From NCBI GenBank assembly GCA_010093515.1, contig MU001675.1:1255031-1319030 (forward strand): 64,000 nucleotides of DNA, given 5' to 3'. This DNA comes from Lineolata rhizophorae. Lineage: Eukaryota; Ascomycota; Dothideomycetes; Lineolatales; Lineolataceae. Under the pieces are notes generated by a model, which saw only the letters and a program-made list of their open reading frames with translations, was not told the DNA's origin and ran no database searches. The first letter of the stretch is position 1. Each line of letters opens with the position of its first letter. A program made the translations under genes and the position numbers. Shown piece by piece: positions 12,899 to 25,231 of the stretch.

Positions 12899-13879
12899 AT
12901 GCAACCTTTGAAGGAACCAAAGATGGATGCTATACAAGATGCTCCAGGCCTATATATATCGGAGTGAGTTTATCGATTCAGAATGTCTTGCATGAATTAG
13001 TGCATTCGGCTAACAGGCAAACACCATAGCCGCGTTGCTGCGCGATCCGTCAAGTTTTTGAAGCAGTATAACATTCGTTACATCCTCTCCGCGGTAGGCG
13101 CAGATGATGCACCAAAAGTCCAAGAGGTCAAATTTTCGGACGCGGACGGCGAGTGGGAAATATCGCGCAAAATTGTCGAAATCGATGACGATCCAACCCA
13201 GGACATGATGCGCCACTTGAAAGATGCATGCGACTGGATCGACGCTGGATTGGGGGAAAAGCGGAATGATGCTGAGAACGAGCAGAGGCAGCGTGGCGTG
13301 CTTGTTCATTGCGTGCAAGGGATTTCTCGTTCGGGATCCATAGTTGTCGCTTACTGTGAGTCCTTCTGGCACACTTTTTAGCCTTCGTTCCGTTAACGAC
13401 GAACTTATACAGTGATGCGCAAGCTCAAAATTGAGTATTCCGCGGCTCTGGCGCTCGCCCGCGAAGCTCGACCCATCATCTTCCCCAACCAAGGGTTTGA
13501 GCGCCAGCTTCGGATATGGCATTTCTGCAAATTTGACATCTACCAGGAGTCGACCCCAGGGTCCCCGAATTCGCCGCCAAAAGCAAAACAGCCGTACAGA
13601 GTGTGGAAATCTGAGCGTGATAATCTCCTTAGCCGTGGCCAGGAAGCCGCCAATCGCTTGCGTCATTCATCCATGGCAGAAGTGGCTGCGGCGATGGGCA
13701 AGCGGAGGTTGAAGAAGAAAGAGGAGGCGGAGGCGAGCAAACGAGATGGGAGGGCCGAGACGTCTCAAGCCATGGAGAGCCAGAAGGAGTGGGAGAGGGT
13801 GGACGCTATGGAGAAGGAATGGAACAAGAAGCTTATTTTCGGAGAAGTTGCTGACGAGCAAAATGAAGATTCGAAGTGA
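12899..13879 (+). CDS. Dual-specificity protein phosphatase
   Basis: Three exons: 12899-12963, 13030-13355, 13413-13879 (285 aa). The splice joins restore the canonical opening GLYIS-DRVAARSVKFLKQYNI and VVAY-LMRKLKIEYS. The active-site loop VHCVQGISRSGS places the catalytic Cys at about residue 116 and the phosphate-binding Arg at about 122 (HCx5RS), and acidic EIDDDPTQD upstream is where the general-acid loop lies. FPNQGFERQLRIW is the usual helix at the end of the catalytic domain. The C-terminal tail (about residues 190-285) is highly charged (Lys/Glu-rich, likely helical) and ends NEDSK. DSPs remove phosphate from Ser/Thr and Tyr; the substrate cannot be told. The initiator could also be the Met nine codons in. 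Confidence 0.87.
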
Positions 13880-15503
13880 ATATTTCGACCTTCCTCTGAT
13901 CTAAGCTTCTCGTTACAACTTGACGCAAGGATTAAATTCCGTAGGTTTTACAGCGGATTTCTTAAGATGGCCCTAGGATTAGCTAAGGTCTCGTGGTTCA
14001 GTGTACATTAGCTACCAGTATTTTATTCCCCGATAACCTTCTAGCTACTGGGACACCATGGCCAATTAAACAGACCAGTAGGTCGCATCAAGTGGCATCA
14101 AGCCACATCATGAAGTAGAAGGCATAAATCAGAATGAGACATTTTCAATCTGATCGATACAGCATAGACTGGATAAGGTTGTAACGGCTTGGGTACATTA
14201 AACCTTGTAGAATTTGTAGTTCTAGCAAGATGTCACCCAGAGACCTAGACTTAGACAAGACAATTTCTACTGAGATACATTACTCTCCTGGAATAGACAA
14301 AGAATGTACGTCTTTGTGCTGCAGCGACATAGCATTTTATTTCTCTGTCAGAACCGTTTCGTTTTCTACACCTTAGGCATTGTTTTAGATGCTGAAACGT
14401 CCTAGGATTAGTGTTGTGCTGCGTCTTTTATGTGGTAGTTTTCTCAACTGATCCATGTCTCTTCTGTGTTGGAGATGCACTCGTAAAAGGTAGCATCCAT
14501 AAGTTGCGAGCATATTTTATGTCATATAAACTTGTGACAAGCTTTACCTTACGTTTTTCGAGATTTATATAATTGAATAGAGCCTTTGGACCATTTCATC
14601 GATGTACCAGAGTAAGCGCACTTGTGCTTGACATATGAAGCGCCGAGTGTAGCGTACATTAGCACTCTCTTAGTTGGATGATCACATACCCTACAAGTAT
14701 AATTCCATTATTCTATTAGAGGGCTTCATCAAAGCTTTTAGTCTGATTGCGTGTGTAGTTTTCGCGAGACGAAGGATTATTCCGTACGTGGAGTTCCCGA
14801 AATGCTTTAGATGGTGAGACATGGGCCTTGGCGTAGCACACATTATCCCAGCAGTGCAGAACGTGGCTAAGCAACTGTTTTGTTTAGCAGCGACTGGCCC
14901 TACTTCTTAGCAAACTGCCGTGCGTTTAAACTCCAGACCATCTCTCCCAACATACGAGCGCGAGCGTCTCTTCGTAACGTCGGTTTTCAGAATCTTCGCT
15001 TCACAGGCTATATCAAGCGGCGCTTACAACCATGTCACGCGAAGGGACTCCTCCGGCGGGCGTTCGCACCACGGTCTTTACCTGGCCATCTTTATGCAAT
15101 TCTCTACTGCCACCGACTCCGTATCTTCGAGGCGACTGTCAACCGGCTAAAGTAGAGACGCTTTCGCCCGTAGTCTATCCCTAAGTCCAGATGTTCGACA
15201 AGTACAAGGAACAGCTCCGAGTGAAAACAAGCTAGGCTTTTAGAGTTCTAGAAACTAGATGATGAGGAGGAAAGGCTCAAAGCTCGGGGAAAAAACTCGG
15301 CCAAGAGAGTTGGAGAACAATAAACAACAATAATATCGTTGAGTTGCGGAATCAATGCGTAACTGAATGAGGCAGACAAGGCACGCTGCATAAAAGATAT
15401 CATTGATTGGAGAGGAAAATCCCCGCAGAACCGAGACATTAATAACAACAATGCGCTTTGCGCATCAAAAGATATCCACGTCTCATGTCTTGTCAGTCTG
15501 TTC
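13880..15503. other. AT-rich convergent intergenic region
   Basis: About 1.6 kb between the convergent phosphatase and prenylcysteine oxidase genes. It is AT-rich and stop-dense. The GC-richer patch at 14880-15160 has overlapping open frames without recognisable domains. No gene is called. Confidence 0.4.
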
Positions 15504-17476
15504 TCACAACTCCGTCTTTTCGGTCTCTGGAGACTTTACCCATTCGTTGACCACAAGCTTCGCAATATTCTTTCCCGCCAGGGCGCTCGTCTCCATTGTA
15601 CTAATGAAACTTTCGATCCCACTAGTATACCACAACGACTCACCCAGCCGCAGCTCTTCAAACGTCACACGGGGCAACTCAAACGGATACGAATGCCATA
15701 CTTTGCGATGTATCCAGCTGACGTCATTCTCATCAAGTCCGCAAAACCTATGCGGATCTTCGTTCTCGTCCCGCTCGCACGACTCAGACGAGGGCTCCTC
15801 GACGCCGAGAATCCGGGCTAAGAAAGCGTCATCAACGCGCTTGTCGGAGAAGATCTTGTAGATGCGCTCAGGCCGGCCAGGCGGAAGCGAGTGCGGATTG
15901 CGGCCTTTCTTCACGACGCTAATACTGAAGAAGCCCGCCTTTCCCGCGCCGTATTCGAGGTCGTCGCCAGGATCCTCATCGGGCTGTAGAGTCGTGAGGA
16001 CGAAAGTCGGCACGCTTTCGGATCCCGAGAGATTAAAGGCGCTAGGGGACAGGGCCCTAGGCGTGGAGAAAAGTGTCACGTGGAGTTGAACGTAAGGGAT
16101 GGTGTCGGGGAGCCTGGCGGAAGGGGAGTTTATGTCGATTCCGGAAAACTGAAGCGGAGTTGCTATGATGACGTCGTCGAAATGTTCAATGTCACTGCTG
16201 TGAGGGGATGTGGATGCGACTGAATAAAGCCCATCGGAGTTATACTCAACCGCCGTGACGCTGGTGTTGAGCCTGACATCACGCGTAGCTTCGTGGATCA
16301 TTGCGTCAAACATTTGCCAGTTACCGCCTCGCACCGCCATGGCGCCTTCAGTCGCCAAACAGACGAGACTTTCGAGGCTGTGGATGGCCGAAAGATGTTG
16401 CGCATAGTTCACTCGAGTGCTGCGGTTGTTTGAGTCACTACACTGTTCGCCACGTGCGGTGTCAATGCCAGAAAACGCACCTTGCCTGGACAATCTCCCG
16501 CGCAAATTCTCCCCACATGCCCCGCTGCTTGAAAAGAGATTCCGCCGTTTTAGTTGTCACGGTGTCAAGGCCAACGACTCTCACTGCGTCCGTCAGCGAC
16601 ACCCACGGGAACAGCGGGTCCTCGTACAGTCGTAGGAAACGGTTTATGACTTCCTTGGTGAGACGGTTTGCTCGCAGAGGAGCTGTACCATACCGCCACA
16701 GCAGCTTTGCAAAGTCCCAAATGCCTAAGCTAGCACTTTTCTGCGTGTATACGAAGGCCTCGCCGTTCCAGATGCCCAGGAAGGGTGAAACAGTGTAGGC
16801 CTCGTCAGACTGGCACTTCTTGAGCTGGTTTTCTGGATCATCCTCCCATTTCCAAACCCGTTCGTAAATATCGTCTTCCGCAGAGGACGTGGAGAGGTTG
16901 AACCTTTCCGCCGCTTCGAAAAGGATCCGGTTCATCTCGACAAATATAGATGCGCCTAATTCTACGGGCTGCGATTCATCTTCATAGGCATTGACGGTGG
17001 TTGAACGGCCACCTATGAACCCGTTTCGCTCGAACACAGTGATATTGGTAGGAACGCCTGCATCTGCAGCATACTGGGCCAAATAATATGCAGCAGAGGC
17101 GCCCCCAGAACCAGCGCCTAGAGCCCACGTCAGATGACGCCAGATGCACGACATAAATAAAATTGAGGAAACAGTAATATTAACGCTACAGACCTCGGCT
17201 ACGCTGACTATATGGCAATGGCCGCCGCTACTAGATGAGCAGCATTGATGGTAGTCATATGAAGCAGGCCAAGATGTGGAAGACTCGTAACGTACCGATG
17301 ATAGCGACACGTTTGAGGCTCACCTCGCTAGAGGAAGGCTCGAATATTGGCTCTTCTGCGACCGATGCATCGTGATTGAAGCCTGCCGATATGCTGTTTG
17401 CTTGTGCGAGAGGCGCTCGTACACCGTTTCGCAACGCAGCAGCTTGAAGCAACCATAGGAGGGAGTTTGACCGCAT
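15504..17476 (-). CDS. Prenylcysteine oxidase (prenylcysteine lyase)
   Basis: Three exons: 17476-17296, 17117-16481, 16419-15504 (577 aa). Residues 1-25 (MRSNSLLWLLQAAALRNGVR) form a signal peptide or anchor, as expected for a lysosomal/vacuolar enzyme. The first intron interrupts the FAD-binding Rossmann motif, which closes as VAIIG-AGSGGASAAYYLA (about residues 57-73), followed by VFERNGFIGGRSTTV. The conserved VELGASIFVEMN and YAQHLSAIHSLESLVCLATEGAMAV-type block of the prenylcysteine lyase domain follow, the latter rebuilt across the second intron (EIVQA-STRVNY). The enzyme oxidatively cleaves the thioether of prenylcysteines from degraded prenylated proteins, giving cysteine and an isoprenoid aldehyde. 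The first intron (178 bp) is long for this genome. Confidence 0.9.
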
Positions 17477-18669
17477 GATTAGGAGGTGAGGCTCAACAGT
17501 GCTCACTACAGTGGAGAGCACCGAGACAAGTTGAAGTTTAGTGATGACAGGAGTCCGTGATTGTGGTCTGAGGAAAGACGTCCAAGCGCTGGGGTAAGAT
17601 ACGCCAGCCACACTTTATTAGCGAATAATTAACAAAAGAGCTAACCATTATGGGAATGATTAAATATACGCTAACCCATTTAAAGGCTTGTGGCGCCAGC
17701 CCGTTTTGTATTAGTTGGAAACTGAGGAAGCTTTTTATAGTGTCTTTCCTCGATCGATTCAAGTTTTTGATGGGGCTTTGGGCCAACAGAGGTAAGGCCG
17801 ACTCAAACTCGTTGAGGGCCAACCCTGCCCGGTGGCGTGATGCACGGCTCATGAAGTGTTGGTCAGATTTCGGTTGCTGTATAAACATGGACAAGCCTGA
17901 CGAGCGCCAAGGCGCTGACTGTCCTCAGTATCCAACCTGCGAGCTTCTCAAAACCTCGCTTCATGTCAGTCCTCGCTAGCTAGCGCTCAGACGTTTTAGA
18001 TCTGCGATCTTGCAGCTTTCCAGTCGACGATTGAGAGCGTCGTATCCTGCGTGTTTCCCTTGTTCGAGGGCCTTTAGTCGATGCGGCTGAGGTCTTGCGC
18101 TTGGCCTATTTCACTTTCCTCGTGAGTTTCGGGAATTGATCGATGTATGTGCCGCACACGTATGTTTATCTCTATCCTAAACAATAGCCTCTTCGTCTTG
18201 CCATATCTTCGTGAATTTTGAACTCTGTTCTTTCTCTTTTGGTGCTTATGGCTTCGCTACTCCTATGATTAGTCCCGCCAAAATATGCGGCCCATATCCT
18301 TGGCGCACACTGCATTATGACGCGCACGTGGACGACAGATTTGGTCATGATTTTGAATATTTTTCATTGTCACGCACATCACTACTATTGAATTTACAAC
18401 ACAGTTCTTTCCATAAGATGCGAACAATTTTTTTTTTGATTCCATCGCCAAACTCGGATATCTGTTCTTAATTGGTAAATATAAATATCATAGTTCTATC
18501 GGCTACACGTGAGTGGAATAGTTTTCAATTTGCCGTCTTAAGCACATTTGTTTCCATTGAACTCCCGGCATGCTCTCTTTTTATCCGCTCTTTTTGATTG
18601 TCTTTTCATACTTCCTTGCTATTACTTTAGCAGCACTACCATACAGCCTCCCTAGTCAAAGTCGACCTA
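17477..18669. other. AT-rich intergenic region
   Basis: About 1.2 kb upstream of the prenylcysteine oxidase gene. It contains T-rich runs and no supportable gene. Confidence 0.4.
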
Positions 18670-19650
18670 GCTTGTGTCATTGGGCATTGACAGTGTGTTA
18701 ACCTTGGGAGCAGAGAATTCCGATGATTGGCTGTATCTTGAACCGCTCTCGAACTACGCTGCTATCCTCAAGAGAGCTGGAGTGAGCTCAGGCTCATCTT
18801 TAATTCCTTCAGAGACCGGCACGCCTGGCCCCAGTTCGGCGACAAACTCAACCAGTACACCTGTCCCGACAATTCCGCTCTTTACGAACACGACATCGAC
18901 CGTCACCGGCGGCGTTGGCAGCTCCTGGAAAGCTGCGGGCGGTTCTGTATCTTGTCGATGGTTCCTTTGGTAGTGGAGTCACCATTTGCATTATTGACAC
19001 TGGTTTCAACACGCATCTCGAGGTATATCTTCATTACATTCTAACATTTTCATTTGCATTGTCACAGGCGCTAAAATGAATCAGGCGTTGCGAAAAGCGA
19101 ACAATCTCTAGTGATATTCTTTCTAATGACATCGCTTTGGAAAATTTCCCGCGGTCACTTCCCGGGTCCTCGAAGCACCAGTTGCAGTAGGTCACGGCAC
19201 CGAGTTGCGTGTCTTGCAGCTGGGACAAAATTCGGCGTTGCTTCAAATGCTAATCTCCACCTCTTGAAGTATCGGGAGAGCTATCATTTGGCAGGGAATC
19301 CGAACATATTCCCCATAGAGCCTTCCAGGCCACCAGCCATAATAGCAGCCATGAAATTGGTGATGCAACGCATTAGAGAACACAATACACAGGACAAAGC
19401 GGTTGTAAATCTATCGTTCGGTGAGATTAATTTAGTGTTGTCTTGACATAAGCCATGATACCAACCTGGACAGGGCAACCCTTGACTACCGATGCCAGGG
19501 ACACTCAAAAATCCCTAAAAGATGCGGAAGAGAATATGAAAAGCTCTTGGCTTTTGCTAGGGATGAAAAGGCGGTAATCCTGACGGCGGCCGGCAACGAG
19601 AATACTCGCGGGCTCTATCGGGCCGTTTCGCAGCAGTAAAAGATGGGTTG
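18670..19650 (+). pseudogene. Subtilisin-like serine protease (S8) pseudogene
   Basis: Pieces of a subtilase appear in the right order but in different frames. The Asp block is GSGVTICIIDTGFNTHLE (about 18965-19020). The His block is GHGT continuing as RVACLAAGTKFGVASNANLH (about 19188-19260, with a one-base frame slip inside the motif). A helix block is VVNLSFG near 19410. The oxyanion Asn block is AVILTAAGNEN (about 19570-19605). The catalytic Ser block (GTSxAxP) is missing, and the sequence runs into unrelated DNA after about 19640. A Ser/Thr/Pro-rich stretch (about 18780-18940) precedes the Asp block. At least two frame breaks plus the missing 3' part make it non-functional as a protease. 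It is a host-type gene relic in an AT-rich neighbourhood. Confidence 0.75.
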
Positions 19651-20029
19651 AATGTAGCTTTATTTGCCCGGTTTTGGGTTCTAGGCCTGCGCCTTTTCGT
19701 TGTGAAATCCTTGGAATGAGCAACGAAGTACCTCATAGACGGCATTCTATATGTCAACCAACAATCCTATACTCTATCAACTTACCTACGTGATGCCCTC
19801 TATCGCCAACAAAACACCATTGAATTTCTTCCTCTTGTCTGGAAAACCAAAGCAGCTCACCCAACACTCGCTCTTCACAGACCCAAAGTCCCACATCTCC
19901 CATTATCTTCTCTGGATAAGCAGCTAAAAAAAGAAGTACACCCACCTTATTATCACCAACTCGACTCCACAAGCCACACTCCCGAGCCCACAGCAAAGCA
20001 CCGCGCCCGCAGCCCCTTTCTCAAACCCC

Positions 20030-20075
20030 CACCACCACCACCACCACCACCACCACCACCACCACCACCACCACC
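20030..20075. repeat. (CCA)n microsatellite
   Basis: About fifteen uninterrupted CCA/ACC triplets downstream of acrB. Confidence 0.9.
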
Positions 20076-20675
20076 GTTCCAAGACCTTTGGAGTCCAACC
20101 CAACCGGACATCCTCCGCCAATTCCGCCAACATCGCACGGACCCTAGAAGCCTCTCACCCTCGCGAATCTCACCGCCCCCTCCGCCCATAGCCCACATCC
20201 GGAAGCCCAAGCGACCCGCGTTCAACCGCCAAATGCGCCCATCGTCCAGCCATCGGCGCCGGCTCCGCAGACGCATCCCGCGCCGCCACCTCCCTCCTCG
20301 CAGCGCCAAGAACCTCTCCCTCCCAACCTCCGCCTCACCGCGGCAGACGTTGCCCCGCGACCGCTCCGTCGGCCTCAAGCTTTCGGACTTACCTGGCTGG
20401 ACTCCGCAGAGCCGACGCATGGACCCAGACAAACGGCGCAGAATCCAACCCATCCGGACACTCGATCCACACACACACACACACGCACCTCACAGTTCAA
20501 GCCACGGCCATCAAAAAGAACCAAACACAGCGATTCCGCATTCTCAGCGCTACCTAGCGAAGAGCGAAGCAAGGACGGCGGCGGCGGCGGTAGCGCCACG
20601 ACCGGGCTACAGAGTGAGAACGCGACAGTCACGACCCGTCATGGCACGCGACGGCAGCGACGCGAGGCGGCTACC

Positions 20676-20756
20676 TACGGACGGACGGACGGACGGACGG
20701 ACGGACGGACGGACGTACAGGCACAGGCACAGACAGACAGACAGAGAGACAGACAG
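20676..20756. repeat. (ACGG)n and (CAGA)n microsatellites
   Basis: Ten ACGG tetranucleotides (about 20676-20715) are followed by a GGCACA-type bridge and a CAGA array (about 20729-20756), just downstream of the acrB stop and probably in its 3' UTR. Confidence 0.88.
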
Positions 20757-20818
20757 GCGCGCTTCCTCCCTTCCCCCCCATAACCACAACCACAACCCCC
20801 CCTCCCCTCTCTCCCTTC

Positions 20819-21447
20819 TCACTTCCTCGCACTCCCAACACTCGCACTGCCCGCACTCCCGCTACTCTCGCTCCCACTACTCCCCTTCCTCCCCGCGCCC
20901 TGCCCCTCGCACCCCACCGCGTCCGAGCCCAGCTCCACCGGCCCCCGCACCTCCGCCTCCACCTCCACCTCCGCCTCCGCCTGCTCCCCCACCTCCAGCG
21001 GCACGTTATCCTCCGTGAACGCGCTCGCCGACGACAACATGGAGCTCGACCTGCCCCTGTGTCCCTGTCCCTGTCCCTGTTGTCCCTGCTGCCCCTGCCC
21101 ATGCCCATGCCCATGCGTCTGCATCTGCGCCTGCGCCCCCATGCCCGCGAACCCGCCCCCGCCAGCCAGCCCCGGCACGGGCGCCCCGCCGCCAACGCCC
21201 ACCAACCCGGCCGCCGCCTGCGCCGGCGACCCGAACGCTGCCGAGCCCGGGAACTGGAAGGCGGGCAGCGACGCGCCGGCGGCGGCGGCGGCGGCGGCGG
21301 TGCCGGTGCCCGGCAGCGGGCCCTCGGGCGTCATGGGCGGCTCGTCCCTCTGCCCGCTTTGCTGGGCCTGCGCGAGCCCGTGGCCGCCGTGAGCGTGCTG
21401 GTGGGCGTGGGCGTGGCCAGGATGATGGTGGTGATGGTGGTGATGCC

Positions 21448-21490
<43 letters not shown>

Positions 21491-24400
21491 ATGCATCTGG
21501 GCGTACAGGGCCTCGAGGCCGGCGCACTGCGTGCGCACCTGCTGCGCGGCCGCGGCCGCGGACTCGGTCTGCGCGCGCACGTTGGCGAGCTCGTGCGCGA
21601 GCGCCTGCTCGAGGCGGGCATAGTAGGCGCGGTGCTGGGCTACGAGGGAGGCGTGCGCCGGCGACGAGGGTGGCGGCGGCGGCGGCGGCGGTTGCGGTTG
21701 CGATTGCGGTTGCGGTTGGGGTTGTGGTTGCGGCGGGACGATGCGGTCCGAAAGGCGGCGTGGCGGCTGGCTCGAAGGACCCGGTGGCGGCTGCGGCGCT
21801 GGTGCCGGCGGTGATGCTGCTTGCTGGGGCGCGCCGCCTACCGAGGCGGACGACTGCGAGCCGGGGCCGCGCGAGAGGGCGGCGGACGAGAGGACCGAGG
21901 CCGAGCCGGCAGGCGACGACGACGCGACCGACATGGGACCGCGTCGTTGCTGCAGCTCGAGCAACTTGGCGCACGCCTCCTCGGCCTTAGTCTTGCGCTG
22001 GCTCAGCTTCTGCTGCTTCTGCGCCGTGGCCGCGAGCTCCGCCCTCGCCTCCTCGACCTTCCGCTCCCACTTGCGGCGCTCCCGATGCGCGGCCTCGACG
22101 ACGGCATCGCACTTCGCCTTCACGTCTGCCCAGCGGGCGCGCACCTCCTTGGCCTCGCCTACCTCGTCGTCGGCCGGCACCTCGCCGAGGGCCGCGATCT
22201 CGTCGCTCAGCTTCGCCGCCGCCTCCTCGGCCTGCCGCGCGCTCTGCCGGTACTGCAGCAGCCGCTGCCGCTGGCGGTCGTCGGACCCGCCCGACGTCGC
22301 CAGCCGGTTCGACAGCGCCTCGTTGTCCTTGCGCAACGCCGTCACGGCGCGCTGGTGCTCGCGCCGACGGCGCTTGAGGATGTTGCGCAGCTCTGCGTTC
22401 TTGGTCTCGGTGGCGGCGATGGACGTCTTGAGCGTGGTCGTCGGCGACGAAGGCCGGAGGGACTGGTGGGCATGGTGGTGGTGATGATGATGATGGGCGT
22501 GGTGATGGTGGGCGTGATTGGTAGCCGATCCGGATGGCTGGTCCTGCGTGATGAGGTGGGCTCCGTACATGACTGCGCCTGTTGAACAGCGGACGAACTC
22601 GCAGTAGTAGGTCGACAGTGGCATGAGGCCGTAGACCTCCCCGGCAAAGACGTCGATAGGCTCGCCTTCCTGGCTAAACCGGGTCCCGTTCTTGCGCACC
22701 GTCATCGAGCTCCAGTCTGCGCCGTTGACGCGCACGTGAAACGGGCGTCCGCAGTCGTCCCGCTTTGCCGAGCCTAGGTACGCACCACCGCTGTGGCTGC
22801 TGCTGCCGCTGCCGCGTCTGCTCTCTCCGGATTCGCTTCCTTCGCCGCCATCGCCGAAGTCGTCGCCGCTAACGGACCGGGCCCAACGGATTAGACTGAC
22901 GCCGAATGCCACGTCTGTAGTCGTGATGCCCGTGATCCACACGCGGTCCTCGTCCGTGACGAAGTTGGCGCTGCCGATGTAGTCGAGCTCGTCCTCCGTG
23001 TCTTCCTCTTCTTCCGACGAGCTCCCTCTCCTCGCCGGCACCTCGGCCGCATCGCTCGAAGCCTGGGTCTGTTCCATCTCCTTGAACACCGTCACTTTTG
23101 TGCTCGCGAGCGCCGCCCAGAACGGCTGGTGGCTGCGCACGTACATCCCCTGCTTGCGCTTCGACTTCTGGTTGCTGCCGCTCGAAACCTTTTCCTTGCC
23201 GTCGCCCGCCGCGCCACTTGCCCCCTTGCTGACCCCGCCGCTCCCGCTGCCACCACCGCCTGCCGGTGACGGTCCCGGAGGCCGTCCATCGGTACTCGAA
23301 TTGCTCGCGATATCCGAACTTGAGTCTACCAAGGAGGAACCGGCTAATCGGGCGGCTAGCTGAGGCGGGACGCCGGCTTCCGGATCGGACCGCTTCGTCG
23401 GCGAGAGCGGGCCACCGGAGGCGGTGGCGGCCGACGGCGGCTCTCTGTGCCGCGAAAGGTGGCGTCGCACGAGCCGAACCAAGCCCTGGCTGACGATGTG
23501 AACGCCTAGAATGCTTCTTTTTAGCGTTGGTGGCGAATAGATTGTAGAATTGGGACTTCGTAAATATGCGGTTGAAAAATCAAGCAAACGGTTCGCGAAG
23601 GCGGACACGGCGCCGCCGCCGCTACTGCTCCTGGCCGCCCCGGCTCCTCCGGCCGCCCCGGATCCGCCGGCTGTGAGGAACACGCTTAGTGGTTGCAAAA
23701 TGAGCGCTCGGGCGTCGCTCGCCTGCCACGCGCGCGCAGCGAGCACGATGGCGCTGCACAGCAACATGCTGTGCGTGGCGCCGGAACTCGCGCTCGCGGC
23801 CCCGCCCAGCGACACGGCCATGACGACTTCGGCGAAATCGAGGAAGACGTTCTGCACCGGCAACCATGGTATTGAAAACCACAGTATGTAGATGAAAACG
23901 TCAACGACGAGGACGACGGGCAGAGTCGGCATGCCGCCGGAGCCCTGTATCATTTCGGTGAGGGACGGGAGCGCCGAGAGCGAGGCCCCCGTGCTAGGCG
24001 GAACGAAGGTAAGGAGCGTGAAAAGCATGTGCACGAGCATGAGGATCATGGGGGGAAGCTGCAGTAGGATGATGAGGATGGCAATCACGTCGCGCAGTGG
24101 GCACGAGGTAAGGATCGTCTTGGCTATCGCCAACGTGTTGCCGTTGTACGCAGCGCCGCCACGGTTCTTGGAGCCGAAGTCCGGGCGGTGGACACCGCCC
24201 GACACGGATCCATTGCCGGCTCGCGAACTCGTCGCCGACATGTCCGTGACTCCGCCGTTGGCATTGTCGAAGTGGTGGGGGTATCCGTCGACCGCATCGA
24301 GGGAGACGTCGGATGCGGTCCGCTGGCGGTACTTGTCGTCCGCGGCAACGAAACCCTTGGCGTTTGGCGGGCTAGCAGCCATGTTTGTACGCGCGAGGCT

Positions 24401-24856
24401 TCCATTTGTCGCAAAGGTGTCGGGCTGCTTCCTTTGTTGCTCCTGCTGCGATTGTTGCTGCCGCACGTGGTGCGGGTGCGCAGGCGACGGATTCGAGACG
24501 GACGAGGCGGACAACGACAGAGACGACGAGGAGGCGTTTTCCAGGTCTACGGCCGAGGGGATGGGCGGCGGCGGAGAAGAGGTGTTTGCCGCGGGTCTCC
24601 CGTTCTGGGCGTGGCCATTGAGATTGCCGTTGGATTTGGCCCTGGCGAGATTACGCTTTCCAGCAGCAGCGGCGGCGGCGGCGGAGGGGAGGGAGGAAGA
24701 GGAGGAAGAGGAGGCGGCGGCGGTGGCGGCGGGCGGCGCGAGCCCGTTCTCGCGCTGATGGTGGTTGTTGTTGTTGTGGCGTCTGGTGCTGGCGCTGCCG
24801 TCGTGGTTGTGATGGTGGCTGCTGGCGTTCGTCTTCCGGGTGCCCTTGGGCGGCAT
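20819..24856 (-). CDS. acrB: Ubiquitination network protein AcrB-like, membrane/coiled-coil
   Basis: One uninterrupted exon of 1345 codons; the start is the ATG at 24856 (MPPKGTRKTN), because upstream frame has no better ATG. The N-terminal 250 residues are Ser/Asn/His/Gln low complexity. Three hydrophobic segments follow: about 255-285 (AILIILLQLPPMILMLVHML), about 307-330 (VVLVVDVFIYILWFSIPWL) and about 355-372 (MLLCSAIVLAARAW). A long coiled coil rich in Arg/Glu/Ala spans about 812-950 (KNAELRNILKRRRREHQRAV onward). The C-terminus is Pro/Gln/His/Gly low complexity with a 14-Gln run at about 1122-1136. This layout (three membrane segments plus coiled coil, no enzyme domain) matches Aspergillus AcrB, genetically linked to the CreB/CreD ubiquitin network in carbon catabolite control. 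The repeat expansions make it longer than I would expect for the family. Confidence 0.82.
21450..21490. repeat. (CTG)n triplet repeat coding polyglutamine in acrB
   Basis: Fourteen consecutive CAG codons on the minus strand, followed by a run of eight His codons. The tract is almost pure CAG, so replication slippage is likely and length may vary between strains. Confidence 0.9.
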
Positions 24857-25200
24857 ATGCAGCAGGCCTTTCAACGAGACAGGCCCTCGCCGGGTTGCGG
24901 TGTCCGCGGCCGGCTCAAGCTCGTCGTGCCTCGAATTTATCCTTTTTGCGACCTGGGCAGCCGGACACCCGGGACGGCGGGGCGCGGCGGGCGAGAGAAG
25001 CAAGAAAAAAGACAAGCGCGGCGCGGCGCGCTGGCACGAGCGGAAACCGGGCACGCAGACACGCAGACACGTCGGCTGGCTAGGTGGTTTCGGCAAGGGG
25101 CGGCCCAGGCCCCGTCGGCGAGGCGGGCGCGGCGCAGCGACGAGAGACGAGACGGTGCGCGGGCGCGAGGCGCGTGGTGGTTCGGTCGGCCGCTAGAAGG

Positions 25201-25231
<31 letters not shown>

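Larger units (their letters stand above)
19651..20818. other. 3' flank and UTR of acrB
   Basis: C-rich sequence downstream of the acrB stop, containing the CCA, ACGG and CAGA microsatellites listed separately. Long open frames here are by-products of GC-rich low-complexity sequence. Confidence 0.4.

Noticed and set aside
14880-15155. Overlapping plus-strand frames in a GC-richer patch
   Set aside because: Stop-free only over about 90 codons, no domain, and no splice sites giving a longer product.
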